Positions 53,092-64,000 of a DNA stretch of 64,000 nt are shown here, one piece after another. The notes below the pieces were generated by a model. That model had not been told where the DNA came from, searched no databases, and saw only the letters and a program-made list of their open reading frames with translations. Position numbers and translations under genes: made by a program. Each line of letters opens with the position of its first letter. Position 1 is the stretch's first letter. Source of the stretch: Mesorhabditis belari (lineage: Eukaryota > Nematoda > Chromadorea > Rhabditida > Rhabditidae); NCBI GenBank assembly GCA_958450365.1, contig CAUEEP010000928.1:1886001-1950000 (forward strand), in the 5' to 3' direction.

Positions 53092-55765
53092 TATTCGCTC
53101 ACTCAGATTCCCCCTCGCGTATCTTTATTGTTTATCGTCCCCCACATGTTAACAACTAGGATTCTTTCCATCTTTTTACATTTCTTGAAGATCACTTGCT
53201 ACCAAATCATCCAAATTTCCTTCTTGGCGATTTTAATTTTCCTTTAACTGTTTTTCTAGGACTTTTACCTAATTTATCGCGTTTTCCACATTTAGAAAAC
53301 TTCCTGTCAGCCAACAGCTTAGAAATTTTAAACAAATTCCCTACTTTCAGGAAAAGTCCGCATATTTTAGACCTAGTTTTAACCGATTCCCCTCATTTAA
53401 TTTCAGCTATTTCACCATGTCCTCCCATTGGTGGTGCCGACCATTTTTCTATGTCTTTTAATTTAATTCTGCATCATTTCACCTCTCTAAAAGGATCGGA
53501 TGATGGTAACCGTGCCTTTTGGAGAGGTAATTTCAATGCTGTCTGTCTTTCTTTAGCGCTCTACAATGCAAGGTTTCTTCCTCGATTGGAGATGGCCATC
53601 AACGAGTGTTATGCTGACTTCTTTGAAGAGATGAAATCGCTGTTGGACGAAAATGTTCCTATTTCAACCAGGTCTACCTTTTCTTACCCAGTCACATATC
53701 TCGAGCTAGGCAAAGGTTAGAAACAGCTTGGCGTTATCGCGATTCCCCCCATTACGCATATCTAGAAAACAAGCTAGCTAAGTTTGTGAAGAAATTCGAG
53801 GCCAATATTGAACGGAAAGCCGTTTTTAGTTCTAGTCCCAAAGCTTTTTACTCATACGTCTATTCTAAGATTAACCCAAACCACGATTCCTCTATTAAAT
53901 GTATATTTGACCCCCTTCGCAACTCGCTGATTTTCGAAAATCACAAAATTGCTAATTCCTTTGCTCAATATTTCTCCAGCGTTTTTGTAGTTGACGATGG
54001 TAGTTGCATCCCTGTTCTTCCCGCCCCAGCACATACTTGCGCAGCCCTAATCGTCACACCAAGACTTGTCGAAACAGCAATTAGTAAGCTTAGCAATAAG
54101 ATTTCTTACACCCCAGACGGAATTCCCTCTTTTGTTATACGGAAAACTAAGTTTCAAATATCACCACTACTTGCTAAACTTTTTAATCTGTCATTTCTAA
54201 CTGCTAAGATCCCTAAATTTTGGAAAGACTCAACGATTTCGCCACTTTTTAAGAAAGGAGATAGGAACGCGCTTGCAAATTATAGACCCATCGCGCTCAC
54301 CTCCTCCATTTGTAAAGTCTTAGAAATAATTATTCGCGACCACATTATTCATTATCTAAACGAACATAATCTAATTGATAAAAATCAATTCGGCTTTCTC
54401 AAAAACCGCTCTACCTCCGACCAGCTAGTTCCCTGTGCGCATGACTGGCTTCTAGCTAAAGCCAAAAACGATCAAACTAGCTGCGTTTTCATTGATTTCT
54501 CCAAAGCGTTCGATTCTGTTAATCATAGATTTTTAATCGCCAAACTAAATTCACTAGGTCTCCCCATATCCATCACTAATTGGATTGCAAATTGGCTTAC
54601 CGAAAGGACTTTTCGCGTCCGCTTAGGCTCTACTTTTTCGAAGGACTTCCCCATTAGTAGCGGAGTGCCCCAAGGGAGCGTTATTGGTCCTCTTCTTTTC
54701 CTTATTTATATTAATGACATTAACAGTTCGATCTCCCTAGGCACAAAAGTCCGACTCTACGCCGATGATCTTAAAATTTATAGGGTACTTCCGTCCCAGA
54801 GCCCCATCCCTGATTTTACCCTTCTCCAGAAGGATCTTGATTCGATCCTTCTGTGGAGTAAATCCTGGAAACTTAACATTGCGCCGGACAAATGCAAACA
54901 CGTTACATTTGGTTCATTACATATCCCTTTAAATTTGGGGGACCTACAATTACCACAAGGATTGGCCGATGATCCTGTAAAAGACCTTGGTATACTGTTA
55001 GTTCCCTCTCTAAAATTTGATCCTCACATAAACTACATTTCCAAAAAAGCTTCTAGAATTTCTAACATAATACTTCGCGCCATTTGTTTCCCTAAAATCG
55101 CGACTTATCGCAGGGCTTTTATAACCTATTGCCGGCCTTTGCTCGAGTATGCCACCATCGTATGGTCACCTTCCATTAAGAAACTTATCACCTTGGTTGA
55201 AAATGTACAACGGCGTTTCACTAAAAAGCATACACTCGTTGTTTCCTTTCTTCTCTTATTCCAAATTATGAGACTAGACTTATAGTTTTTGATTTAAAAC
55301 CCCTTTTATATCGCCGTATTTACTTTGATCTGATTTTCTGCTATAAAATCCTTCTCCACCCTAAGGCGCATCCGGAATTTCAAAGTCTCTTGAAAATTGT
55401 GGAAAGCCCTAGAGGAACCCGTAGTCATCCTTATCAAATTTCGGTCGGTTCTCATCCCCACCACCTTTCCCTTTATCATTCTTTCGCGAACCGTATTAGT
55501 AGGGTTTGGAATAAGCTCCCGCCTGGTATCTTCTCGTCTGTAGGAAAATTCAAAGTATCTGTAAACGAATTAGATCTTATTGCCATGTCCAATCTGCCTT
55601 ATATTTAATCTTTTTGTACTTTTTGTTTCCTAATTGTAGTCTTACTGTACTATTTTTAGTTTTCTTTTTTGTGAAAGTATTGTAGCAATTATATGCGGTT
55701 ATGGTTATCTGATTCGCTTCTATTCGCCCTCCTGAATAAAGCATATATATATATATATATAATTG
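53092..55765 (+). mobile_element. CR1/Jockey-like non-LTR retrotransposon, 5' truncated
   Basis: Starts inside the endonuclease domain (FIVYRPPH, then FLLGDFNFP near 53225, ILDLVLTDSP, GGADHF). It continues through reverse transcriptase (53786-55285: YRPIALTSSICKVLE, FIDFSKAFDSVNH, SGVPQGSVIGPLLFLIYIND, YADD) and a C-terminal block ISRVWNKLPPGIFSSV to about 55608. Frameshifts lie near 53720 and 55240. The 3' end is a run of TA units after cctgaataaagca, a microsatellite tail as in CR1-type elements. It begins exactly at the Tc1-like remnant. Confidence 0.85.
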
Positions 55766-55901
55766 TCTTACTCGATGATAAACAACAATTGTCTTTTTAC
55801 AATACAAAAGTTATTTGATTTGAAACTTTATCTTTTTACTTTTTACTTGGCAAACTTTTTACTTTAAAACTTAAGTTCAAATCGAATCTCAAGCTCGCAA
55901 A

Positions 55902-57137
55902 ATGCGTGTCCAGCTTTACATCAACGCTGAAGAGCAAACCTCGCTCTACATTGAACCGTCGAAGACCAAAGCCGCTGATGTTCATCTGTATGAGAAAGGT
56001 AAGATTGTTGGAGAGTTTCCAAGAAGCCATGGTTTTTAATAATATAAGCATGAGTCATATACTAGAAAGATACTAGAAAAGTGCACAATCCTAGCATTAC
56101 CAGAAGCCCCTGTAGCTTTAAAATCCAAAAAACTTGATATTTTAAAATTTTTATTTTATTTTAGAGACGATTTGCGGGGAGACCGAGTTCGAGACGGGCT
56201 TTCAACTTTGGGCAAACGATGAAGGTAAGTTTTAACTGTTTTAACTGTTTTAACTAACTTTTAACTAAGTAGTTTTAACTGTTTTAACCAAGTTTTAACT
56301 AACTTTTAACTAAGTTTTAACTTTTCCTACAATCGAAACTTAGTTCCAAAACAAAATGCCAACTTCTAGGTGAAGTAAATCACAAAGTGAAACTACATGT
56401 GATGTTGGGTGAAAATGATGAACAGGCAATGATGTGGATTGATTCGAGAAAGACCGAGATTGTCGAGATTCACTTCACGGAGACTGGTTTCCTTTCAACC
56501 AAGCCTTTCTAGTCAAAAGTCATATTTTAGAAAAGCGATGCTCGAACAAAACCCGCTTTGATTTATCGATTCGACTTCGATCAGCCAATGCTGCCAATGC
56601 AAAGCTAATGACCCAAGGTGTGAGCTTTTCAGGTAAGGTAAGCAGTAGAGTAAGGAAAGCAGTAGAGTAAGGAAAGCAGTAGAGTAAGGAAAGCAGAACA
56701 TTAACCTATCACCATTTCAATTTGTTCTAACTTCAAATCAAATAGCTATCAAAATATCAAAAAACCTTTGTTTAGGGAATCAACCAATCCCTTCCTCGTC
56801 TCCTTTCACCAAAAACGGCTCATTCCGCGTCAGTTTCAACAATTCTTTTGACGAAAGAACTGTTGACCTTCTCGTTCATTCGAGTGATCGAATTGAGCAA
56901 GTCAAACATTCAATTGCACGGATTATTAATAAGAAATACGATGAGCTACGATTCATTTACGATAGTGAGTTTTAAAATATTACAAAGTGGGTAAACCCTC
57001 GGTTTTCATGCAGCTTTGAAAGATTCTAACTGACTCCATTTCCAGGCAAACAACTCGAGGATGGCCATACTATCTCCGACTACAATATTCAGAAAGACTC
57101 ATTGATTCGTATCATTTATCGCCTTTGTGGTTGCTAG
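55902..57137 (+). CDS. Ubiquitin-like protein with degenerate tandem Ubl segments and a Cys-Gly-Cys terminus
   Basis: Exons 55902-55998, 56165-56224, 56370-56486, 56531-56632, 56776-56964, 57046-57137; 657 nt, 218 residues, phases consistent. The last 75 or so residues follow ubiquitin closely at the end: [19 protein letters not shown] then NIQKDS, with Lys48 and Lys63 equivalents kept, but ending RLCGC instead of RLRGG. The N-terminus ([20 protein letters not shown]) and the segment [20 protein letters not shown] look like ubiquitin first hairpins, suggesting decayed tandem repeats. Without a terminal Gly-Gly it should not conjugate in the standard way; it may act as a fixed Ubl. No protease-processing site is evident. 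Confidence 0.75.
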
Positions 57138-57739
57138 TTGTAAGTCCAACTTTGCTCATATTTGATTCACAGGAAATTCCGATATTTTTATTGTGTTTTA
57201 TTCTAAAACCTTGACATTGCCATTCTAAAACCTTTGACATTCTAAAACCATGACATTCTAAAACCATGACATTCTAAAACCATGACATTCTAAAACATTG
57301 CCAAATTCTTTTCCGGGTTGTATATCATTGAGCGTTTTGAATAAATTTTTGTACAAAAGTAAAATGATCACTCAAAGAACGCCAATTCCTCAAGGTTTTG
57401 CCTGTTGTTTACAAATAGTCATTTTAAAATCCACGCAGAACATCCCTCCTTTTGTAGAAACATTGGGTCTGTCTTGTCTGTGTGTTGAAAGTGTCTAAAA
57501 TTCATTTTCCTTGTAGCCTTAAATCCGATCTCTCTCTCCGATCTTTTATCTTGTTTATTCCTTTTTGATGGGAAGATGGATTGATAGTGTTTTGATCAGT
57601 GGCTTAAATGACGGTGTAGTCGGGAATTTGCTTCCATTATAATAAGGCAATGAATGGTTCTGGAATTGACATAAGTTCTGGAATAGACATAAGTTCTGGA
57701 ATAGACAAAGAGTTATTCTCAATTTAACTACACAAAACA
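57138..57739. other. 3' flank of the ubiquitin-like gene
   Basis: Includes a short repeat aaaccatgacattct at 57235-57300 and AT-rich sequence. No further gene seen. Confidence 0.5.
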
Positions 57740-57901
57740 ATGAGCGTCAACGTGGTTTCCACGGTTCGGCCCCTTCTTCGTGTGGCTGTTCGTGTGGCTG
57801 TTCGTGCAGTGCAACCGAATGCACGCTCATTGTCATTGTCCCGGTCGGCTTATCCAAAAATTCAGTGCTCTATTCATAGAATTTCTATTTGGCTAAGCTG
57901 A
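57740..57901 (+). other. Possible mitochondrial-presequence exon
   Basis: 53-codon frame starting MSVNVVSTVRPLLRVAVRVA, rich in Arg and Ser, without acidic residues, ending ISIWLS and a stop. The composition is that of a mitochondrial targeting peptide, but no donor or downstream exon was found. It may be a fragment of a duplicated mitochondrial gene. Confidence 0.25.
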
Positions 57902-58483
57902 AATTTGTTTGAAAGTTCAAAACTCACTCACATTACGAATTCACAAGAATCCGTGAAGAGAGTTTCATTTTCTGACATTTTCTGACAGCGATTCAAATGA
58001 ATCGAATCACAAAACCACAAAAGCTCTTCCAGCTTTTCCAAAAATCGAAAGCTTTCAGTCTGAAGCAGAATTTCCCAGCGAGCGTTTGTTGTATTGCTTC
58101 TACTGTCTCGGTTGGTGTATTGCTTCTACTGTCTCTGTCTTCTACTGTCTGCTTCTACAGTTCAATGGTTTGCAAATTGGCAGTAAAATGAGGGACATTA
58201 GCGTTGAAACTCTTAAAGAGTGAAACTACAAGATCTCTTCGGTAGTACGTTGAATGCCTTAAATTATAAAAAATCAGAAAAACCTTCAATTGTAGCCAGA
58301 CAACATGGGGGGTCCTTTGTTGAAGTATAAGTATATACTCAGAACTAATCATCGCTTCTTTTTATCGTCAGTGCAACGATCGGCTGGCCCGCTTTCCTAC
58401 GTGGTACAATTTTTTCGTTCCATTCGAGTCTTGGAGTGAGCTGTCTTTCCGTTTTGTTCAACATTGTTGTTGCTTTCATTGAA

Positions 58484-60771
58484 ATGGCAAGTGGACCGGC
58501 GGATAACAGCAATCTCTCGCAGATCTCTATCGATCCAACGGAGCTTATGATTCGGATTCCGGTCATGGGTGTGGTGAGTCTGTTTGAAAAAAGCTATTAG
58601 TATTAAGTTGGTGCCCAGTGCTCAAGCGGAATGAACCGAACGATGGAATAGGTCTACCAATAGGAATAGGTCTACCAATAGGAATAGGTCTACCAATAGG
58701 AAGAGGTCACTTGGAGGCTAATTGTTTAGTAGGAAAGAGTGAACTTTTTGCTGCTTGTACTTTGTTAAACTTTAATCTGAGACAGACAGGATTCTGGCCC
58801 TGAGCCAACTTTTTACCCAATTGCCTCAATTATTTTATATGAAGAAAAGAGTTGATTTGCTAAACTAGCGGACTTGGAATGAATTTCCAAGGAATAGCTC
58901 TTTTAGTTGGGCATTCTCGCAATCGTGTTCGCGGTCACCGGAATGATCGTCGTAAAGAAGAACCCGTTTCTCGCAGGTTTGTGAACTGAACAGGCTTTCA
59001 AGCTCTAGGCTTTCAAGCTCTAGACTTTCAAGCTCTAGGCTTTCAAGCTCTAGGCTTTCAAGCGGAAATTTTTTCCTGAATGCTTTCAGCTCTGATCTAT
59101 TCTTCGCCGTCGTCGCATTGGGATTCACCCCAAAGGTTATTCGGTGAATTCCCTATATGAACGAGAGAAATCTAGCTTTTCCTTGGAGTGAACCGAATGA
59201 TGGCTCTGGCGTTTAGTGGAATGTATTATCGATTTTTCGAGAGGACGAGCGCCGTTCAGTATTGTCTGATGGCCGTTCACCCGTCGACGATTCTCACACT
59301 GATGTGGGCTCGTTGGTTGTTCCTTTGAGGTCGCTGAAAATTCTCCGTTTCAGTGAACTGTCACGCGACTTTCGACTCAACGACACTCGCCTTTTCCGCT
59401 CAGGCGCCGTGTAGTCGGACGATGATTACGTGGCTGAATGTGAGTGTTTCTGGACAGGAAACGAAGGAACTTTGAGCTCAATTTTCGCCGACCTCTTCAT
59501 CAGATAGGAAAGCTAGCTCAATGACTAATCATCGACCTCAAAGTCGAGCATTGTCAAATTCCCTAATCTTCTTTAATATAAGAATCTAGAACGTTAAATT
59601 GAAGTGATTGGGAAAAATCTGACTTGTGGTTTCTCGCATCTTGATTAGAGGATTGATTAGAGGAAGCCAATGCTAATGCATGACAATGAAAGCGTTAGCG
59701 TTTAGCGTTAGCGTTTAGCGTTAGCGTTTAGCGTTAGCGTTTAGCGTTAGCGTTTAGCATTAGCGTTTAGCGTTAGCGTTTAGCATTAGCGTTTAGCGTT
59801 ACTTTGGCTACGTGTGTACTGGGTTCATTCTCTTCTTGGACGTCATATTTCTGATGATGGTCCGGCGACGGATGAAACGCCTGCACGATGTGAATAGCCA
59901 ACGGAAACAGGATGATTTCAAGAAGGAGTTCCGATTGGCGACACAGGTAAGCCCATCGACTGTAAGACAGGTAAGGCTGACTGTAAGACAGGTAAGCCTG
60001 ACTCTAAGACAGGTAAGTTTGGCTGTAAGACAAGTAAGCCCATCGACTAGTCGACTTTCGGCTCTATCGACTAGTCGACCAATTCAGAAAGCATCATTTC
60101 GAAGATCGTCAGTATCGATGGAAACGAAATGTCGTATACTTAGTACGAAACGCTCCGTTTTCATCGATTATAACGATCTTTTGAAGTGGTGTTTGGTATA
60201 ATTGGCCGGCACAGGTAAGCCCATCGACTAGTCGACTTTCGATACCGTGACTTTAATGAATCAATAATCATTTTCTATTTCACAGATGGTGATCAACTCG
60301 GCGAATGTGGTCGTGAATGCCTCGCTGGCTTTGGCTGGCGGTTTCGGGTTTCGATTCGCGACGCCTCTCTCCTCATGGATCACGTCAGTGGCCCGGTGGC
60401 AAGCTGTTTGCATCGTAGCCGGGTAGGATTTTGTAATAGCGAGTAATAGCGAGATATGATGGTTTATCATTTTTCACACTTCTCAGATTGGTAACAAAAA
60501 TTCCGCAGCTTTCTAGTAATCTTGTAGCACTTGTGAAAGACAATCAGCACAGTGAAAGACAATCTATCCGGTTATCTGGAGCTTTCTGCGGGATAAATGC
60601 TTTCCAATTGTTTTTAATCAATGTAGTATGATTGCTAGATTGAATATTAAATATTAAAATTTCAGTCTCTCTTATACGATTCTTCTACGGGATCAAAAAA
60701 GGAGCCAACCAACGGTGGCCTCCGTTTTGACGAGTCCTCGATCGACCACAAAACCCATTGCATTGACATGA
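58484..60771 (+). CDS. Nematode chemoreceptor, SRX-like seven-transmembrane GPCR, 8 exons
   Basis: Exons 58484-58573, 58907-58980, 59090-59135, 59176-59311, 59354-59439, 59797-59946, 60286-60422, 60666-60771; 825 nt, 274 residues, phases consistent. A short extracellular N-terminus with a glycosylation-type NSNLS precedes TM1 (MGVLGILAIVFAVTGMIVV). LFLGVNRMMALAF carries the NR motif that ends TM3 in these receptors. NCHATFDSTT and PCSRTMI form the second extracellular loop, FGYVCTGFILFLDVIFLMM is TM5, and a basic loop leads to TM6 and TM7. The TM2-TM3 stretch is about 40 residues shorter than expected, so an exon may be missed or lost. Likely sensory-neuron chemoreceptor; ligand unknown. Confidence 0.55.
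58650..58705 (+). repeat. 18-bp tandem repeat in intron 1
   Basis: Three units of ggaataggtctaccaata. Confidence 0.85.
58996..59062 (+). repeat. Short tandem repeat in intron 2
   Basis: Units of tttcaagctctaggc, directly between the donor at 58981 and the acceptor at 59089. Confidence 0.85.
59692..59800 (+). repeat. GCGTTA/GCGTTT repeat that supplies a splice acceptor
   Basis: 13-bp units tagcgttagcgtt. The acceptor used for exon 6 of the receptor (gtttag|CGTTAC at 59796) is the last unit of the array, so many near-identical tttag sites lie just upstream of it. Confidence 0.8.
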
Positions 60772-61628
60772 ATTTGATAAATTTATCAATTTAGCTTGTG
60801 TGCATTGTAGCCTTTATTCATACACTACTAATACTAAAGCTAGCCTTTGTTGTAGGAGAGCCGAGTCGAAGGCCATGGAAGGCGAACGAGGGCACATTGG
60901 GGCGCATGGTAAAATATCTGTCTACTGTTCTGTCGTGGGTTGGGGCTTTTTGGTCAGTTTGGCCGAATCTCGCGACAGTGCCAATGGGCTGAGTTCGATT
61001 TTCTTTCGGCAGTGCACCAAGTAATAATAAAAGGAGGAGGAGAAGGAGCGGCATCCAGACTTCTGAATTCTCACGGAACACCAGCTTCAGACTGCCATTT
61101 ATTTCGAGCTCTTGATTCAAGGGTTTCGTCGCCTTGTTTCGTTCGAGCTCCTTATCTCTCTAACTCTGGTTCCTTATCTCTCTAAATTTGGTTCCCTATC
61201 TCTTTAAATCTGCCTTGTCGGTAATGGCCAGAGTTACGTGTGAGGGTTTTTTGATTTTTTTTTTCTCGAAAACTACTTTGAAAACTAGGAAAAAATAGAA
61301 CGGCATGCTCAGTTACAGTATTTACGGTGGTTCTACTCATCATCTAAAGTTTCAAATCAAATTCTATCAAATTCTATCAAATTCTATCAAATTCAGGTTC
61401 TCGAGTTCTCGGTGATTGGACACATGCAGACATGCACGATGATGCTATTCTTTCTTCGACTTCAATTCATCGCACCCGACGGTCACCCGCTGAAGATTGG
61501 GAAAGGGTAGGCTTATTTGTCGCAAAATTTTCGACTGGGAGCGTGCTTTATCAAGCACTCTTATATCAAGCTTTATCAGTTTTAGCAGACATTCTTTGGT
61601 TTCTAAGACATTCGAGCCTTGATTTTAG
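60772..61628. other. Unassigned, exon-like segment only
   Basis: A stretch after tttgttgtag (60856 onward) is open to a stop near 60990 or 61024 in two frames, with one hydrophobic run. It does not connect to the receptor by phase. No other feature. Confidence 0.3.
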
Positions 61629-62115
61629 CTATAAATTCTCTTTGAATCTAATTGCATATGGAAACCTCACTATTTTAGAATCCAAAAAAGAAGAATGCCT
61701 GAAGTTTTTCTACGATAAACTTTTTTTGTTCCATTGACGAAGCCGAGAAATTGGTTAATAAATGTATTAAAGTATTATTAAAGTGAAATAAAAGTCAAAT
61801 TCGTTCGACAATTTGTATAAAAACATTGTGAATGCTTCGAAAGCTTTGTTTCACCGGCGAAATTCAGAAAAAAAAGTGACTTATAACTGCGTGATATGTG
61901 CCAGAACTAATCTCGAGAGCTAAGGGACCGCAATGATCTAGTTGACATTGACATTGACATTCAATTCAGTCGTTTCTAGTCTTTAAATCTTTATAGCTTC
62001 TTGCTTGATCAATAAAATCATTCAGCTATATTCGAGGGAAAATTACAGAGTCTTAAATTACGATAAACTAGCATTAAATGATCAAGAAAGATCTGATTGA
62101 TATCCAATTCAGCTG
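61629..62115 (+). pseudogene. 3'-end duplicate of the ecdysteroid-kinase-like gene
   Basis: Matches 18886-19345: the end of intron 12, the last exon (ESKKEECLKFFYDKLF, then a frameshift by one extra T near 61726) and about 370 bp of 3' flank (gtttcaccggcgaaattcag and onward). No other kinase exons are nearby, so this is a partial, non-functional copy. Confidence 0.8.
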
Positions 62116-62296
62116 GCATAGAAAATCACCGTGATTTTTGAGCTTTGAGACACGTTTTTTTTTTGCAGGTCAATAATGTTGTGTGTGCCTTTTGAAAAGA
62201 GAAGAGAACAAGATGGGGGTGGTCCATAAACAAACTGTAAAATTATTTCCTTTTCTTTATAATTTTTTATAATATAATTCTTTATAAAGCAAGGAA

Positions 62297-62765
62297 AATT
62301 TTCTACTCTCGGGGATGGGTGTTTGGTGGGTGAGAGCGCCGAGAGCCGAGGACCACCCATCTTGTTCCCTTCTCTCCCCTTCTCTTCTCTTTCCTCCTCT
62401 TCCCTCCTCTTCCCTTCTCTTCTCCTCTCTTCTCTTCTCTTCTCTTCTCTTCCCTTCTCTTCTCTTCCCTTCTCTTCTCCTCTCTTCTCTTCTCTTCCCT
62501 TCTCTTCTCTTCTCTTCTCTTCTCTTCTCTTCTCTTCTCTTCTCTTCTCTTCTCTTCCCTACCCTTCCCTTCTCTTCGCTTCTCTTCGCTTCACTTCGCT
62601 TCTCTTCCTTTCTCTTCCCTTCTCTTCTCTTCCCTTCCCTTGTCTTCCCTTGTCTTCCCTTCTCTTCTCTTCCCTTCCCTTGTCTTCCCTTGCCTTCCCT
62701 TCTCTCCTCTCCTCTCCTCTCTTCACTCTCACCCACCAAACATCCATCCCCGAGAGTAGAAAATT
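62297..62765. mobile_element. MITE with CT-rich interior, copy 1
   Basis: Inverted ends TTTTCTACTCTCGGGGATGG at 62299 and the same sequence inverted at 62725-62763. The interior is a CTTCC/CTCTT tract whose frames (SLLFSSLL, REEKRREE) are artefacts. Confidence 0.8.
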
Positions 62766-62842
62766 TATATTTTGTTTATCTTTGTTTCATTTATAACTTA
62801 AATTTATAAAAAAATATAGAAAATAATAAAAAAACCTGTTGA

Positions 62843-63117
62843 ATGGCAGCTGTTGTAGTCGTTGGTCTTGATATTCTTGATAGACGGAATTATGGATGCT
62901 CACAAGTACAAGAACATATTGGAGACTCAAATGCTCCTTGATTGCTCCTTGATCATGTACTTTGTGCTCGTCAACGGAAACGTCAACGGAAACGTCAACG
63001 GAAACGGAAACGAGTCTCCAATATGTTCTCGTACTTGTGAGCATCCATAATTCCGTCTATCAAGACTCAAATGCTCCTTGATTGCTCCTTGATCAACGAC
63101 TACAACAGCTGCCATTC
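62843..63117. repeat. Inverted duplication of a 90-bp unit
   Basis: atggcagctgttgtagtcgt to about 62940 is repeated inverted at 63020-63117, around a gtcaacggaaac repeat. A third, direct copy starts at 63459. Confidence 0.8.
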
Positions 63118-63200
63118 AAAAAAATTTTTTGATTATTTTGTATAAATTCAAGTTATAAATCAAAAAAGTTAAATAAAATATCAAATTAAAAAAATTTTTT

Positions 63201-63445
63201 GAAAATTTTAGACTCTCGGAGATGGGTGAGAGCGCTGAGAGGCGAGGACCACCCATCATGTTCTCCTCTTTTCAAAGCCCACACACAAATGGGGATGGGC
63301 GTTTGGTGGGTGAGAGCGCTGAGAGACGAGGGCCACCCATCATGTTCTCTTTTGGAAAGCCGCACACAGCAGAACAAAGTGGGTGCTCTTCGCCTCTCGG
63401 CGCTCTTACCCAACAAACACCCATCCCCAAGAGTCGAAAATTTTC
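63201..63445. mobile_element. MITE, copy 2
   Basis: Ends gaaaattttagactctcgga and, inverted, gaaaattttcgactcttggg; same family as 62297-62765. The interior contains two copies of gatgggtgagagcgctgaga / gtgggtgagagcgctgagag. Confidence 0.75.
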
Positions 63446-63458
63446 AAAAATTTGTTGA

Positions 63459-63780
63459 ATGGCAGCTGTTGTAGTCGTTAGTCTTGATAGGATGGATATT
63501 ATGGATGCTCACAAGCACAAGAACATATTGGAGACTCAAATGATCATCCAGAGATCTCAACAGATCATCCAGACCTGTGGACAATCATTAAAGAAATTCG
63601 AGGATTTTAACAAAAAATTGACAACAAGTTGGTTGAATACAATCAAAACGGCGTCAAGAAGACAGGTTTAAAAAAATGGACGCACAAAAGGCTTTATGCG
63701 AGCGTTGGGATGAATTTGTTGATGGGTTAGAAGATTTGACTGAGATTGCAAAAACTCTTTTGAAAGTTTGCATTTTTTAA
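63459..63780 (+). other. Two short open frames, unidentified
   Basis: 63459-63671 reads MAAVVVVSLDRMDIMDAHKH and a polar, helical-looking tail (70 residues). 63676-63780 reads MDAQKALCERWDEFVDGLED and stops after 34 residues. The first overlaps a unit that is repeated twice upstream. Without family or splice evidence I cannot call a gene. Confidence 0.25.
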
Positions 63781-64000
63781 TTAGCTTCATTAGCTTTAAC
63801 GCTTCACTTTAACGTTAAAGTTTGTTTTTTGCTCGATTTATATTTTGATTTACTTTGTTATGATGGTTATTAAGATTTTGATCAAAAACATTGATAAACT
63901 TTTGTACTCAATTTGTAATGTTGTACCAGTGTTGATTGGATTGGAAGGTCGACATTGACACTGAGTGTATTGGACAGTCAAATCAAACGTTGATAGTAAA

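Noticed and set aside
62257..62809. Arg/Glu-rich and Ser/Leu-rich frames
   Set aside because: CT-rich filler of a MITE, open on both strands.

Overview
This is a eukaryotic, nematode-like window. Genes have many small exons with short introns ending in TTTCAG-type acceptors. The families are typical of nematodes: an SRX-type chemoreceptor, an ecdysteroid-kinase-like (CHK/DUF1679) kinase, and Tc1, Tc3, maT and mariner transposons. Short runs of TTAGGC, the nematode telomere unit, occur inside one transposon. There are no prokaryotic features. Exon models were built by hand; those called as genes keep an open frame with splice phases that add up, but none has been tested against RNA.

Layout. 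0-5.4 kb is mostly repeats (poly-A, a palindromic MITE, a 16-bp CT minisatellite). 5.4-14.4 kb is a 25-exon SLC6-type transporter whose introns hold a maT-like foldback, several minisatellites and a mariner nested in a palindromic mariner. 14.4-19.0 kb has a duplicated kinase exon and then a complete 13-exon ecdysteroid-kinase-like gene. 19-28 kb is a transposon field (maT, Tc3-like, mariner) around a small minus-strand membrane-protein gene. 28.5-31.8 kb and 47.9-53.1 kb hold three copies of a two-exon secreted Cys-rich peptide gene, within a large segmental duplication that also carries Tc1-like elements. 53.1-55.8 kb is a 5'-truncated CR1/Jockey-like non-LTR element. 55.9-57.1 kb is a ubiquitin-like gene, 58.5-60.8 kb an SRX-like receptor, and 61-64 kb holds a kinase 3'-end duplicate and MITEs.

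The standout is 33.4-44.9 kb. It contains an intact U2 snRNA gene (33475-33667), followed by a second, interrupted U2 copy. At one exact position, in the loop of stem-loop IIa, the second copy carries two different full-length non-LTR retrotransposons placed head to tail. Both encode N-terminal zinc fingers, a reverse transcriptase, a CCHC knuckle and a restriction-like endonuclease, the R2/NeSL-type architecture. Each is followed by a 19-bp duplication of U2 sequence. A 294-bp 5' fragment of one element, two 56-nt U2 leaders that start at U2 nucleotide 2, an internal RT fragment framed by 54-bp direct repeats, and a diverged 3'-end relic in the U2 flank show repeated activity at this locus. 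U2-targeting elements of this type are known as the Utopia lineage; these look like nematode members that use a U2 gene as their niche.
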